Positions 51,626 to 61,076 of a stretch of DNA of 64,000 nt are shown one piece after another. The stretch is taken from the NCBI GenBank assembly GCA_016873995.1, contig VGVR01000001.1, forward strand, positions 153,616-217,615, in the 5' to 3' direction. Positions within the stretch are counted from its first letter, which is position 1; each line of letters begins with the position of its first letter. Under the pieces are notes generated by a model. That model was given only the letters and a program-made list of their open reading frames with translations, was not told the origin of the DNA and did no database searches. The position numbers were made by a program, and so were the translations under genes. Origin of the DNA: Gemmatimonadota bacterium. Its GTDB lineage: Bacteria; Gemmatimonadota; Gemmatimonadetes; Longimicrobiales; Gaopeijiaceae.

Positions 51626-53335
51626 TCAGTTGCTGCGGACGATGGTCGGGGTGACCAGGACGATCAGATCCTGCTGGATCTCCTGCTCACGCACCACGCG
51701 GAAGAGGCGCCCGATGAGCGGAAGCTCCTGCAGCAACGGGATGCCGGTGCGCGCTTCCGTGCGCTCCGACTGCGTCAGCCCGGCGATGACCACCGTCTCG
51801 CCATCGCGGACGAGCACGCGGGTCGTCGCCACCTGTCTGCGGAAGATGAAGCCCGCGTCCGAAGGCGCCAGCTCGGCCGCAGACCGCTCCGTCTCGAGCT
51901 CGAGCAGGATGTGCCCGTCGGCGGTGACGTGCGGCGTGGCCGTCAGGATCACGCCGGTCTCTTGCTGCTGCACCTGCGCCGTCGGAGCCGCTCCGCCACC
52001 GGTGGTTCCCGCGTCGACGACGCGGATCGGCGTGAGCTCACCGACGTGGATCCTGGCCTGCTGGTTGTCGAGCACGGTCAGCTGCGGTGACGCCTCGATG
52101 TCGCTCATGTTCACTGACGTGAGCGCGTCGATGAACCCGAGCAGCGTGTGGCGGCCCATCACGAGCGACGTCAAGAGCTGGAGCGACGGACCCGCGACGC
52201 GCGCGGTGGCGTTGCCGAGCGCCGCGACCGAGTTGCCGCCGAGCAGGATGGACGCCTCGCCCTGAGGAATGACGTCTGCCACGCCGTCGCCGTCCGTGTC
52301 CGCGAGCCCGGACGACAGCGCGTTGATCTGGTTGCCGCGCGAGTCCTTGAGCTCGTACGTGACGCCGAACTCGTCGAGGTTCGTGCGGTTGACGAAGATG
52401 AGTTTCGCCTGGATCGACACCTGCGGCGTCTCGATGTCGACTTCGGAGAGCAGCGCCGCGATGGAGTTCTGGACGCGCGCGATGTCCGACACGATCAGCG
52501 TGTTGGTCCCCGGGTTCACCGTCGCCTGGCCGCGCGCGGTGAGGAGGGGCGTCACGGCGGTCTGTACCTCGGCCGCCGTCGCGAAGGAGATGCGGTGCGC
52601 CCGCGTCTCGATCGGCTCGATCTCTTCGCGGCTGTTCAGTTCGGTGATGTTGTCGACGCGGATGATGCCGTAGTCGTCTTCGGCAGCGACCAGGCCCTGG
52701 CCCGACAGAATGGTCTGGAGCGCCACGTCCCACGGCTGATCATTGATGTCCGCGGTGACGAAGCCCGTCACGTTGGCGCCCGGCACGATCGACGTGCCCG
52801 AGAACGAAGCGAACGCGAGCAGCACGTCGTTGATGGGCGCTTCCGTCCACGTGACCGAAATGCGGCGGGCCTGGCTCTGTTGGCGTGCCGGAGCTGCGCG
52901 CGCGGCCTCCGGCGCAGCCGCCGGCTCCGGAGCGCGCAGCGCGTACACACCCGACGACCACGGCTCGAAATCACCGCTCGGATTCTGGAGCGCGATCCTG
53001 AGGCCGCGTCCCTCGGAAACGATCGTGTACCCAAGCCGCTCGTCGAGCACGAACACCACGCGCACGACGTCCTCGGAGTACTGGCTCGAGCGCACGGAGC
53101 GAATGCCGCCGCGGTTCACCTCGGTGAACTCGGCGCGCGGCAGCGCATGGCGCGCACCCATGAGATCCACGACCAGGCGATTCGGTCCTTCCATCGTGAA
53201 GTCGCGGTATTGGACGTCCCCATCGATCGCGATGAACACGCTCGTCTGCGACTCCATCGGGGTGATCGTCACTTCCGTGACGGACCCCACCAGGGCCAGT
53301 AGCGCGCTCGCCCACAGAGCGAACATCGACGTCAT
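51626..53335 (-). CDS. pilQ: Type IV pilus secretin PilQ
   Basis: Outer-membrane gate for the pilus fibre, 569 residues. It has a signal peptide, an AMIN domain (about 20-110), an STN/secretin short domain (about 155-230), an N1-type ring domain (about 240-310) and a C-terminal secretin beta-barrel domain. The latter ends in the signature VVIAGLTQSERTEARTGIP and LLQELPLIGRLFR. It is shorter than the E. coli-type 700-residue PilQ because it has one AMIN domain. It overlaps pilP by 4 bp. Confidence 0.95.
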   Translation of the reverse strand: MTSMFALWASALLALVGSVTEVTITPMESQTSVFIAIDGDVQYRDFTMEGPNRLVVDLMGARHALPRAEFTEVNRGGIRSVRSSQYSEDVVRVVFVLDERLGYTIVSEGRGLRIALQNPSGDFEPWSSGVYALRAPEPAAAPEAARAAPARQQSQARRISVTWTEAPINDVLLAFASFSGTSIVPGANVTGFVTADINDQPWDVALQTILSGQGLVAAEDDYGIIRVDNITELNSREEIEPIETRAHRISFATAAEVQTAVTPLLTARGQATVNPGTNTLIVSDIARVQNSIAALLSEVDIETPQVSIQAKLIFVNRTNLDEFGVTYELKDSRGNQINALSSGLADTDGDGVADVIPQGEASILLGGNSVAALGNATARVAGPSLQLLTSLVMGRHTLLGFIDALTSVNMSDIEASPQLTVLDNQQARIHVGELTPIRVVDAGTTGGGAAPTAQVQQQETGVILTATPHVTADGHILLELETERSAAELAPSDAGFIFRRQVATTRVLVRDGETVVIAGLTQSERTEARTGIPLLQELPLIGRLFRVVREQEIQQDLIVLVTPTIVRSN

Positions 53336-53814
53336 CGGGAGCCTCCTGGGCGCCTAGATTGGAAAAGCATCGTCCTTCTCTCGGTGAGTCCGAACTCTTC
53401 GACATCGACGATCACCCGGTACCGCTGGATCTCGCGGATGGTCGCGTTGCCGATGCGTTGACCGACCTTCGCGCTGTACGAGTCGCCCTCGACCGGCGTG
53501 ACCGTGCCGTCGTCGTTGAGCGTCACGCCTCCGGTGGAGAGCACCGCGACGCTCGCGGCGGGGTCGGGCGAATACATGATGCCGATCAGGCTGAGCTGCT
53601 CGTAGCGGAGCTCACCACCCGCGCCCTCGAGCGGCACGAACGGGTTGCGCCGCGTGAACGACGGGTACTGGAAGACCTCGCGCTCGAAGACGAGCTCGGG
53701 CTCGGGCGGTGGGCCTGGAGGGGGTTGCTGCGCGGGCTCTTGGGCAGCGATCGCGAGCGGCAGCAGAGCGGCGCATACGCAGGCAACCGAGAGGGTGCGA
53801 AAGAACCGTGTCAT
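53332..53814 (-). CDS. pilP: PilP-like pilus assembly protein
   Basis: A 160-residue periplasmic protein. The signal sequence ends around ALLPLAIAAQ and lacks a lipobox Cys, so it is probably not a lipoprotein as PilP is in Pseudomonas. A Pro-rich linker (QQPPPGPPPEPE) follows, then a compact beta domain with RNPFVPLEG and VGQRIGNATIREIQ, typical of PilP's HR domain that contacts PilQ. The assignment rests on position between pilO and pilQ and this motif. Confidence 0.85.
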   Translation of the reverse strand: MTRFFRTLSVACVCAALLPLAIAAQEPAQQPPPGPPPEPELVFEREVFQYPSFTRRNPFVPLEGAGGELRYEQLSLIGIMYSPDPAASVAVLSTGGVTLNDDGTVTPVEGDSYSAKVGQRIGNATIREIQRYRVIVDVEEFGLTERRTMLFQSRRPGGSR

Positions 53815-53816
53815 GG

Positions 53817-54428
53817 TCAGGCTCCTGGTTGCGCGGCCGGCGGAGGCACGGCCGTGGGGTCCGGGAGCACAAACGTCTCGATCCGGAACGTCGCGAGAAT
53901 CGGGGACTCCAGGTCGGGGTAGCGCGTCGCATCCGAATGGAGCTGGATGTCGACCTGGACCGGCGAGACGATCCGCGACAGGCTGGCGATACCCGCGAGG
54001 AAGCGGCCGACGGAATGGTACTCACCCACGACCGCCATGTTGTACGAGGTACGGTCGTAGAGCTCACCCGGCTCTCTGGGCTGTGGCTCGAGGAGCGTGA
54101 CGTCCACGTCCACCGTGCGTGCGCGCGTCATCATGTCATCGATGAGCACGGGTACTTCCTCGTCCGCGGGAATCAGCTCCTCCAGCTTCGCGACGTGCTG
54201 CTCGTAGAGCGCGAGCCGCTCTTGCAGGTCACCGCCGCCCTGGGCTGCGAGCACCGAAGCGCGACGGTTCATCGTCTCGAGATTCTCCACCTGGGCGAGA
54301 ACAGCCGCGTTGTCCTCCTGACGCGGAGCGAGGAGATAGATGCGGAAGAGGAAGATCGCGGCCAGGAACACCAGGCCGCCGATCATCCAGTTGCGCTGCT
54401 TCGGGTCCTCGGGATTGTACCAGGGCAT
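53817..54428 (-). CDS. pilO: Type IV pilus alignment protein PilO
   Basis: A 203-residue single-pass inner-membrane protein (helix about residues 15-33) with a coiled coil (about 38-90) and a ferredoxin-like periplasmic domain. It pairs with PilN. The segment SYNMAVVGEYHSVGRFLAGI matches the PilO core (Y-x-x-V-G-x-Y-H-x-x-x-x-F). It lies 3 bp from pilN and 2 bp from pilP. Confidence 0.9.
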   Translation of the reverse strand: MPWYNPEDPKQRNWMIGGLVFLAAIFLFRIYLLAPRQEDNAAVLAQVENLETMNRRASVLAAQGGGDLQERLALYEQHVAKLEELIPADEEVPVLIDDMMTRARTVDVDVTLLEPQPREPGELYDRTSYNMAVVGEYHSVGRFLAGIASLSRIVSPVQVDIQLHSDATRYPDLESPILATFRIETFVLPDPTAVPPPAAQPGA

Positions 54429-54431
54429 GGC

Positions 54432-55130
54432 TCAGTTCCCCGCCGGTGCCGCAGCCGCCTGCGCCGCGACCGGAGTGTCGAAGAGAGGCACGGTCTCGAG
54501 CTCATCGAGCGGGGGCGCTTCGTAGGTCACGGACATGTCGAAGACCTGGACCATCTCGTCCGGGTTCGCCTCGGAGGGCTGCGCCTGCGTCGACTCGATC
54601 GTCGCACCGCGCAGGAACCGGGAGGCTTCGAGTCGGCGCGTGAAGTTGGTGATCGCGAAGAGGCTCCCCGCTCGGCCCGAAATGTGGACCACCAGCGGAT
54701 TCTCGCCCGTATAGATGACTTCGCGCAGCCAGAGGTAGTCGGGCACGGCCGCGCCAATCTCGTCGAGGACGTGCGGCCACACAAAGCGGTTGGCGTCGAT
54801 CTGCTGGATCATCGCGACCCTCTGCGCGAGGAGGTCGCGCCGCGCCGTGAGCTCGTTGGTCTGCGCAATGAGCGCGGCGAAGCGGACGGAGTCCTGACGC
54901 CCTTCTTCGAGACGAACCTCCAACTCCTCTCGCTCGCCGGTGACGTCGAGAAACGCGAAGGCCATGTAGCCCACGCTGAGGAGCGCGGCGCCCCAGAAGA
55001 ACAGCACGTACCTATCGCGAGCTCCTCCGCCCCCGCCAGCACCGAAGGACGGCAGCTTGAGACCCTTCAAGGAGAAGCCGCCCTTCGGGGTCCCCTTCTT
55101 CCCCCCCGGCAGCAGATTGACTTCGATCAC
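54432..55130 (-). CDS. pilN: Type IV pilus protein PilN
   Basis: A 232-residue bitopic inner-membrane protein. The N-terminal cytoplasmic motif IEVNLLPG (I-N-L-L-P) inserts into PilM. A Gly/Lys-rich linker, one membrane helix (about 40-62), a coiled coil and a periplasmic domain follow. The linker before the helix is unusually long and glycine-rich (FGAGGGGG). It lies 11 bp after pilM. Confidence 0.91.
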   Translation of the reverse strand: MIEVNLLPGGKKGTPKGGFSLKGLKLPSFGAGGGGGARDRYVLFFWGAALLSVGYMAFAFLDVTGEREELEVRLEEGRQDSVRFAALIAQTNELTARRDLLAQRVAMIQQIDANRFVWPHVLDEIGAAVPDYLWLREVIYTGENPLVVHISGRAGSLFAITNFTRRLEASRFLRGATIESTQAQPSEANPDEMVQVFDMSVTYEAPPLDELETVPLFDTPVAAQAAAAPAGN

Positions 55131-55141
55131 TATCGGCTCTC

Positions 55142-56182
55142 CTAGGCGACCCGCAGGGCCAATCCGAGCGGCAGTAGCAGCATCGGCGCGGCCTCGTCGA
55201 TAGAGAGGTCCGCCGCAGCGTTCGGCTGCACCGGGGTCCTCTCGAAGGAGTTGACCAGTTGCGTGGGCACGTTCATGCGCCGGCCCAGGGCCTCCGTCAT
55301 GCCGGGAATGCGCGCGCCACCCCCGCTGAGGAAGATCCTACCTACGTAGTGTCCGTCTTCGCGGGTCATCAAGAATGCGCTCGCGCGCTCGATGCCGACC
55401 GCGACCTCGTCCGCGGCGGATTCGACCAGCCGCGACAAGTCGTCGAGAGCCTCCCGGGCTTGCACGACGTCCTCGGCCTGCTCGGCCGTGAGGCCGCGCT
55501 CCCTCTGGAGATCCTCCCGGATCCGGCGGGACCCGAACGGAATGTCACGCGTCAGGATCGGCACGCCGTTCTCCAGGATGTTCACCTGAGTGGTCTCGTG
55601 CCCGATGTTGACCAAGGCGATGATCCCCTCCGCCGCAGCCTCGGGGTAGTTGTGCTGGAAGGCGTTGTGCAGGGCGAACGCGTCGACGTCGATGATGATC
55701 GGGTTCACGCCGGCGTCCTGCAGAAGCCAGACCTTGTTGTCCACTAACTCGCGCTTCGCCGCGACGAGCAATGCCTGCATCTGCGGGCCGGCACCCTCCG
55801 GGTCGAGGATCTGGAAGTCGAGCTCGACGCTCTTGATGTCGAAGGGGACGTGCTGCTCGGCCTCCCAGCGAATGACCTCGCGCGCGTCGGCCTCCTTCAT
55901 CCGATCCATCTCGATCTTCTTGATGATGACGTCATGACCACCGATCGCCGTGACGACATTCGCGTTCTTCAGCCCCAGATCCGCGAAAATCCCCTTCACG
56001 GCCTCGGACACCAGGCCGTAGTCCATGATCTCACCCTCGACGATCGCGTCCGGGGGGAGGGGTCGTAGGGCGACCCGGACTACCTCCGGTTGGTCGCTCG
56101 AATGATCGACTTCCACGACCTTCACGAACCCGGAGCCGATGTCCAGGCCGATCGAGGTGCGCTTCCGTCCGAAGAGGGACAT
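55142..56182 (-). CDS. pilM: Type IV pilus protein PilM (actin-like)
   Basis: A 346-residue cytoplasmic, FtsA/actin-like ATP-binding protein that links the alignment complex to the motor. Phosphate and ATP motifs are SIGLDIGSGFVKVVEV, LVNIGHETTQVNIL and IFLSGGGARIPGM. The conserved segment EADAREVIRWEAEQHVPFDI is family-specific. It is the first gene of the pilM-N-O-P-Q run. The motors PilB and PilT and the platform PilC are not in the window. Confidence 0.94.
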   Translation of the reverse strand: MSLFGRKRTSIGLDIGSGFVKVVEVDHSSDQPEVVRVALRPLPPDAIVEGEIMDYGLVSEAVKGIFADLGLKNANVVTAIGGHDVIIKKIEMDRMKEADAREVIRWEAEQHVPFDIKSVELDFQILDPEGAGPQMQALLVAAKRELVDNKVWLLQDAGVNPIIIDVDAFALHNAFQHNYPEAAAEGIIALVNIGHETTQVNILENGVPILTRDIPFGSRRIREDLQRERGLTAEQAEDVVQAREALDDLSRLVESAADEVAVGIERASAFLMTREDGHYVGRIFLSGGGARIPGMTEALGRRMNVPTQLVNSFERTPVQPNAAADLSIDEAAPMLLLPLGLALRVA

Positions 56183-56266
56183 TCGCAGCCTTCGAGGCAG
56201 GGGTCAGGAACTGATATTCCGTGGGAATGTTCTGGTCAGGGTACTCCAGAAAGTCGAGCCTTGTGC

Positions 56267-56296
56267 GGTGGCCCGGGCCCGAAGGCTCGGGCCACC
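56267..56296 (-). terminator. Hairpin with UUCG loop after pilA
   Basis: A 13-bp stem (ggtggcccg core) capped on the transcript by a cUUCGg tetraloop, 52 nt after the pilA stop. It is followed by gcacaagg, not a T-run, so it may act as an attenuator or a 3' stabiliser, giving more pilA than pilM-Q message. Confidence 0.55.
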
Positions 56297-56348
56297 TTCC
56301 AGCTGTCACACCTGCATCGCGTGCGGGTACCTACGCAACCGCGTTACC

Positions 56349-56744
56349 TCACGGAACGCAGGCGATCTCACCAGGCTGCGACGGGGTGGTCGGCGAGGTC
56401 GGAGCCGTGGCCGTCCCGTAGAAGATGGCGCAACCCTCGGCCGAACCGAGCTCGGCGTGCGTGGCGCTGGCCGCCCAACCCGAGGACGTCACTGAGGCGA
56501 TCGCCACGATGACGCCGTCCGAGTTCACGAACCCGAGGTCGCCGGCGCTGCTCGAGTACGAGTAGTTGTCGGAGTAGTAGATCTCCTGCTGGCTCTCCAG
56601 GTTCTTCAGGTCCCTCTTCATGGCGGCGAAGTACGCCTTCTCACGCGTTGCCGAGAACTTCGGGATGGCGATGGCCGCCAAGATGCCGATGATCACGACC
56701 ACGATGAGGAGCTCGATCAGCGTAAAGCCCTTGTTGTTCCGCAT
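56349..56744 (-). CDS. pilA: Type IV pilin PilA (major pilin-like)
   Basis: A 131-residue prepilin. The leader is MRNNKG, cut before Phe7; Glu11 (mature Glu5) and the hydrophobic N-helix FTLIELLIVVVIIGILAAIA are typical. The globular part is small. Two late cysteines (Cys105 and Cys129) bracket a D-region loop that likely forms a disulfide. The ATG at 56744 has GGAG 8 nt upstream, and an upstream sigma-54 promoter is strong evidence for the start. PilD at 18176-18979 is the expected processing enzyme. Confidence 0.95.
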   Translation of the reverse strand: MRNNKGFTLIELLIVVVIIGILAAIAIPKFSATREKAYFAAMKRDLKNLESQQEIYYSDNYSYSSSAGDLGFVNSDGVIVAIASVTSSGWAASATHAELGSAEGCAIFYGTATAPTSPTTPSQPGEIACVP

Positions 56745-56793
56745 TTCTGATGCTCCGGGTGTGAATGAGTCCCGCACGTCGGGGCACAATATG

Positions 56794-56809
56794 GGCAAGG
56801 GCGGTTCCA
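56794..56809 (-). promoter_or_regulatory. Sigma-54 promoter of pilA
   Basis: On the minus strand the sequence is TGGAACCGCCCTTGCC, with GG and GC exactly 12 bp apart (-24/-12) and TGG and TTGC matching the consensus. The expected transcript starts near 56784 and gives a 40-nt leader to the pilA ATG. PilR, its likely activator, is encoded at 59718-61076. Confidence 0.8.
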
Positions 56810-56853
56810 GAACGGAAGCAAATCGTGTAAGCGATTTATGCATCATGTCTAAC

Positions 56854-56900
56854 GGCACATCCGTGCCCCTGAAAGTGCCCTCCCAAACACCCCTGAAGTG
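56854..56900 (-). promoter_or_regulatory. Candidate activator-binding region upstream of pilA
   Basis: It contains an inverted repeat GGCAC-N4-GTGCC (56854-56867) and a direct repeat, on the minus strand CACTTTCAGGGG (56866-56877) and CACTTCAGGGG (56890-56900). These lie about 70-115 bp upstream of the predicted start, the usual range for an enhancer of a sigma-54 promoter. Tentative. Confidence 0.4.
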
Positions 56901-56962
56901 TGGGATTATGCAAGGCGAACGACGTTTTACAAGAGTCGATTTGCCCTTCAAACTACATCTGT

Positions 56963-58864
56963 TTACGCACCGGGTGCCGTGACGGAGTCGGGGAGCAGAA
57001 GGGGGGGGAGGCCGAAGTCGGCCACGCGAATCGAGTCCATCGTCGCACGCCCGAGCGCGGTGGCCACGCTCGCCCACGCCGAATCGAGCGCGAGCCTGAC
57101 TCCAGCGGTATCCGACTCGTGTCGCCGCTCGTACGCGACGTACATCCAGGGGTGCCAGAAGTTGACGCCCACAGGAGACTCCTCGGCGCGAGCGCGAGCC
57201 GCCCGCGCTTCCTCCCACCGCCCCTGCTCCGCGAGCGACCAAGCGAGCAGATGCCAACGCGTGGGGTCCCTGTCGTACAACGCCAGGGATGCGCGCACGA
57301 GGCGCTCGGTTCCCTCGACGTCGCCGTACTGGGCACGAGTCCAGGCGAGCAGGCTCGGCGCGAGCGCGAACTCGGGGCGGGAGCGCCAGGCGCCCATGAG
57401 CAGATATTCCGCGGTCCGCCACCGCTCGATCTCCATCAAGCGCTGCGAGATGTCCGTCACGAGGACGTAGTGTCCGCCCAGCATGTTGATGGCGAGGCGG
57501 TAGGACAACAGCCCCTGGCTGATGTTGCCCGCCTTCAGGAACTCGTCCCCGAGGATCCACTGGGCGCGGCCGGAGTGCGGCGCCTCCCGCACGAGCGTGC
57601 CGAAGAACGTCTGATTGTCGTGCCACGTGGGCGTCCGCGTCCACGTGCGCACGGAAGAGAGCCCCAGCGCCACGACGAGTGCTCCGGCCACCAACTTCGG
57701 ACGTCCACGCGCCATGCGACTGACCAGCCATCCCGTCGCCAGAGCGAGCCCCACCGAGGGGAGGTAGAGCGTGCGCTCGGCCAAGAGGACGCCGGTGAGG
57801 AAGAACGCGTTCGACGTGGGCGACACCGCGATGACGAACCAGACCACTCCGAACGCAGCTGCCCGTGCGCTGCTCGATCCGGGCGCCATCTCGGGCCTCC
57901 TCCAGGCGTACAGCGACATGGCCAGAACCCCGAGCGCAGTGAAGACGCCCACGAGGTTGCCGCTGTGCCACCCGAACGAGATCGGAATCACGTTCGGGGA
58001 GTAGTCCGCGTAGAGCTCCGTGGGCAGGATCCAGAGGCGCACGTAGTGCGTCCAGATCTCGGCCAGCGTCCAGATGCGCGGTACTTCCTGCAGCAGGTCA
58101 GCGCCCAGCGGCGCGAAGGGATTCGCCAAGCTCCCCAGCACGAGGAAGCGTCCGGCGAGCAGTGCCACCGCGACCACCGCCATGACCGTGTACACCCGCC
58201 AACGGTCGCGCAGGTACGCGCCCAACTCCGAGAAGCCGAGGCGCTGACGCGCCGCGTCTACCAGGAAGATGAGCCCTGGGAGCGTCACGCCACTCTCCTT
58301 CGCGCCGAGGGCAACGGCAAAGAGCGCGCCGATCGCCAGGGCGCGAGGCCAACCGGTGACGGGCGGGCCCTTCAGGTGGACGAGGCACGCCAGCAGCACC
58401 GCAACCGCCGACAACACCTCGGCGAGGCCCACCAGATTGGAGACCGCTTCGACGTGCACGGGGTGCACGGCGAAGACGAGTCCGGCCACGAGCGACGGAA
58501 CGAGGGGCATCAACGCGGCACACAGGAGCAGCACGAGAATGGATGCGGCTGCGTGCCCGAGCACGTTCGCCGCGTGGAACACCACGGGTGAGCCGCCCCC
58601 GATCGCGTAGAGCACGCCGAGCGAGGCCGTCGTGGCGGGCCGCCACAGTCCGAGCTCCTGCCCATAGGCATCCGGCCAGTAGGGCACCGTGAGCGCGCCC
58701 GGTAGCGTCGAGAGTGTCTGGATGCGCGGGTTCTGCACGATGATGTGCACGTCGTCGTAGGCGAACTGGTTCCAGAGCGAGTTCGCGTAGACGAGCGCCG
58801 CGACCACGCCCACGAGGAGCGATGCAGTGCGAACGTCGCGCAGGGGCGACCCGAGCCCCGTCAT
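56963..58864 (-). CDS. TMTC-like GT-C glycosyltransferase with TPR-like tail
   Basis: A 633-residue membrane protein with about ten to twelve helices. Its N-terminal part matches TMTC/DUF1736 proteins: [27 protein letters not shown] and [20 protein letters not shown]. The C-terminal region (about 420-630) is helical with TPR-like repeats ([20 protein letters not shown]). TMTC proteins are O-mannosyltransferases in animals; bacterial relatives are poorly defined. It is directly coupled (ATGA overlap) to a polyprenyl-phosphate-mannose synthase-like GT2 gene, which fits a donor-and-transferase pair. It lies just upstream of the pilA promoter region. Confidence 0.85.
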   Translation of the reverse strand: MTGLGSPLRDVRTASLLVGVVAALVYANSLWNQFAYDDVHIIVQNPRIQTLSTLPGALTVPYWPDAYGQELGLWRPATTASLGVLYAIGGGSPVVFHAANVLGHAAASILVLLLCAALMPLVPSLVAGLVFAVHPVHVEAVSNLVGLAEVLSAVAVLLACLVHLKGPPVTGWPRALAIGALFAVALGAKESGVTLPGLIFLVDAARQRLGFSELGAYLRDRWRVYTVMAVVAVALLAGRFLVLGSLANPFAPLGADLLQEVPRIWTLAEIWTHYVRLWILPTELYADYSPNVIPISFGWHSGNLVGVFTALGVLAMSLYAWRRPEMAPGSSSARAAAFGVVWFVIAVSPTSNAFFLTGVLLAERTLYLPSVGLALATGWLVSRMARGRPKLVAGALVVALGLSSVRTWTRTPTWHDNQTFFGTLVREAPHSGRAQWILGDEFLKAGNISQGLLSYRLAINMLGGHYVLVTDISQRLMEIERWRTAEYLLMGAWRSRPEFALAPSLLAWTRAQYGDVEGTERLVRASLALYDRDPTRWHLLAWSLAEQGRWEEARAARARAEESPVGVNFWHPWMYVAYERRHESDTAGVRLALDSAWASVATALGRATMDSIRVADFGLPPLLLPDSVTAPGA

Positions 58865-59721
58865 TCGCTGCGCGACACCACGCGCCCGGACGGTCCCGAG
58901 CCCCCCTGGGCTGCGAGTCGTTCCGGCGCGTCCCACGCCGCCACCTCCGGCAGCTTCCATGCTGCCACACGCGGCGGGAACACGTTGTACTTCCAGATGC
59001 ACCAGAGCGCCGACACCCCGTCTCTCCAGCCGATCTTCTTCCCTTCGGCGTAGGAGCGGCCGTCGTAACTTATCGGCAGCTCGTAGATGCGCGCACCGGC
59101 CTGCGCGAGCCGAGCCGTGAGCTCCGGCTCGATGCCGAAGCGGTTCGCGGAGAGTGGCAGCGACTGCAGCAGCTCCCGGCGGACCATCTTGTAGCACGTC
59201 TCCATGTCGGTGAGGTTCACGTCGGTGAACATGTTCGACAGCAGCGTGAGCACCTTGTTGCCGACGGAGTGCCAGAAGAAGAGCACGCGGTGCGGCCCTC
59301 CCAGGAAGCGGGATCCGTAGACGGCGTCGGCCTTGCCGCTGAGGATCGGCCGGAGGAGCATCGGCAGCTCGTGCGGGTCGTATTCGAGGTCAGCGTCCTG
59401 CACCACCACCACATCGCCGGTAGCGTGCTGGAAGCCGGTGCGGAGCGCCGCCCCCTTCCCCGCGTTCTTCTCGTGCATGAGGAGCCGGTCGATGAGCGAC
59501 CCTTCGAGCCTGGGGAGCAGCGCGCGCGTCCCGTCCGTGGAGCCGTCGTCCACGACGATGACTTCGAGCTGCAGCGGCACTTCCCGCACGCGCTTCAGCA
59601 GCGCCTCGACGGTAGAGACCTCGTTGTAGACCGGAATCACCACGGTGACCCGGACGCGTTCCCAGGGGAGGTCTTCGGCCGGCGGCGGCACCGGCAGTCG
59701 ACGACGTTCCATGAGGCTCAT
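58861..59721 (-). CDS. GT2 glycosyltransferase, polyprenyl-phosphate-mannose/glucose synthase type
   Basis: A 286-residue GT-A enzyme. [20 protein letters not shown] binds the sugar nucleotide, [12 protein letters not shown] and [11 protein letters not shown] carry the metal-binding aspartates, and [20 protein letters not shown] and [10 protein letters not shown] are typical of DPM1/GtrB-like proteins. There is no large C-terminal membrane domain, so it resembles soluble DPM1. It should make the lipid-linked sugar for the adjacent TMTC-like transferase. It overlaps pilR and the GT-C gene by 4 bp each. Confidence 0.88.
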   Translation of the reverse strand: MSLMERRRLPVPPPAEDLPWERVRVTVVIPVYNEVSTVEALLKRVREVPLQLEVIVVDDGSTDGTRALLPRLEGSLIDRLLMHEKNAGKGAALRTGFQHATGDVVVVQDADLEYDPHELPMLLRPILSGKADAVYGSRFLGGPHRVLFFWHSVGNKVLTLLSNMFTDVNLTDMETCYKMVRRELLQSLPLSANRFGIEPELTARLAQAGARIYELPISYDGRSYAEGKKIGWRDGVSALWCIWKYNVFPPRVAAWKLPEVAAWDAPERLAAQGGSGPSGRVVSRSE

Positions 59722-61076
59722 TCCGGGATCCCGTAGCGATTGAGTTTGCGGTACAGCGTGGAGGGGTCGATGCCGAGCACCTCGGCCGCGCGGGATTTGT
59801 TACCACCCTCGGCCTGCAGCACCCAGAGGATATACGCGCGCTCGACGACTTCCATGGTCGGATTCGGCGGGGCGTCCTCGGCGATGAGCCGCGGGCGAGG
59901 CGCCTCGCGCACACGCGTGGGCAGCGCCTCGGGCCCTATCGTGTCACCCGTGGCGAGCACCCACGCGCGCTCGAGCGCGTTCTCCAGCTCCCGCACGTTG
60001 CCCGGCCAGTCGTAGCGCGTGAGCACCTCGAGCGTCTCCGGCACGAGCGCGGGTACGCGATCGTGTCCGCGGGCCGCGGCCAGCTTCTCCAGGAAGTGGG
60101 CGGCCAGCAGCTGCACGTCTTCGCGACGCTCACGCAGCGGCGGGAGGTGTAGCTGGATCACGTTGAGTCGATAGTAGAGATCGCTGCGGAAGCTTCCCCG
60201 AGAGATCTCCTCCTCCAGGTCACGGTTGGTCGCCGCGATGATGCGCACGTCGACCGGAACCGCCTTGGTCGCCCCGACCGGTATCACCTCCCGCTCCTGC
60301 ACCGCGCGGAGCAGCTTCACTTGCGTGGATGGACTCATCTCGCCGATCTCGTCGAGGAAGAACGTTCCGCCCTCCGCTGCGACGAGGAGCCCGTCCTTGT
60401 CCCTCACCGCGCCCGTGAACGAGCCCTTCACGTGCCCGAAGAGCTCGCTCTCGAGCAGGCTCTCCGGGAGGGCGCCGCAATTGATGGAGAGGAACGCGCG
60501 CTCCGACCGGTCCGACAGCTCGTGGATGTAGCGCGCGAGCACCTCTTTCCCGGTCCCGCTCTCACCGGAGATGAGCACGGTGGAGCCGGTCGCAGCGACG
60601 GTCTCGGCCAGCTCGAGTACTTCAACGAAGTGCAGCGCGATGCCGATGGGTCGCCGCCCGTCGGCTCGCCCGCGGCGGCGAATCTCCTTCTTCAGCTGTC
60701 GGTTCTCGACCTTGAGCTGGCGCGCCTCGGCTGCCCGGCGACAGATCGCGAGCAATTCGTCGTTCGCGAACGGCTTCTGCAGGTAGTAGTAGGCGCCCTC
60801 GTTCACCGCGCGCACCGCAGACTGCAGCGAAGCCTGCGCCGTCATGAGGATGACCGGCATCTCCGGATCCACCTCACGAGCCGCCGACAAGACGTCGAGC
60901 CCGCCGGCACCCGGCATGCGGATGTCGCTCAGCACCAGGTCAGGCTTCTCGTCCTCGAGGGCGGCGAGAGCCTTCGGTCCCGAATCCGCCACCGCGACCT
61001 CGTAGCCTTCGCCGCGGAAGAGGATCCCGAGCGTCTCCAGGATCGCGGTCTCGTCATCGACCACGAGGATCTTCAT
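59718..61076 (-). CDS. pilR: PilR-type sigma-54-dependent response regulator
   Basis: A 452-residue NtrC-family regulator. The receiver has Asp51 ([10 protein letters not shown]), acidic residues Asp7 and Asp8, and Lys102 in YLQKPF. The AAA+ domain has GESGTGKE, a GSFTGA loop ([11 protein letters not shown]; Ser replaces the common Ala) and [12 protein letters not shown] Fis-type helix-turn-helix follows ([22 protein letters not shown]). It is coupled to pilS by ATGA, and the pilA sigma-54 promoter is close by, supporting the name. Confidence 0.9.
   Translation of the reverse strand: MKILVVDDETAILETLGILFRGEGYEVAVADSGPKALAALEDEKPDLVLSDIRMPGAGGLDVLSAAREVDPEMPVILMTAQASLQSAVRAVNEGAYYYLQKPFANDELLAICRRAAEARQLKVENRQLKKEIRRRGRADGRRPIGIALHFVEVLELAETVAATGSTVLISGESGTGKEVLARYIHELSDRSERAFLSINCGALPESLLESELFGHVKGSFTGAVRDKDGLLVAAEGGTFFLDEIGEMSPSTQVKLLRAVQEREVIPVGATKAVPVDVRIIAATNRDLEEEISRGSFRSDLYYRLNVIQLHLPPLRERREDVQLLAAHFLEKLAAARGHDRVPALVPETLEVLTRYDWPGNVRELENALERAWVLATGDTIGPEALPTRVREAPRPRLIAEDAPPNPTMEVVERAYILWVLQAEGGNKSRAAEVLGIDPSTLYRKLNRYGIPE

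Noticed and set aside
56854..56876. GGGCACGGATGTGCC on the minus strand as a second pilA sigma-54 promoter
   Set aside because: GG and GC are 11, not 12, bp apart; the element at 56794-56809 has correct spacing and better position.
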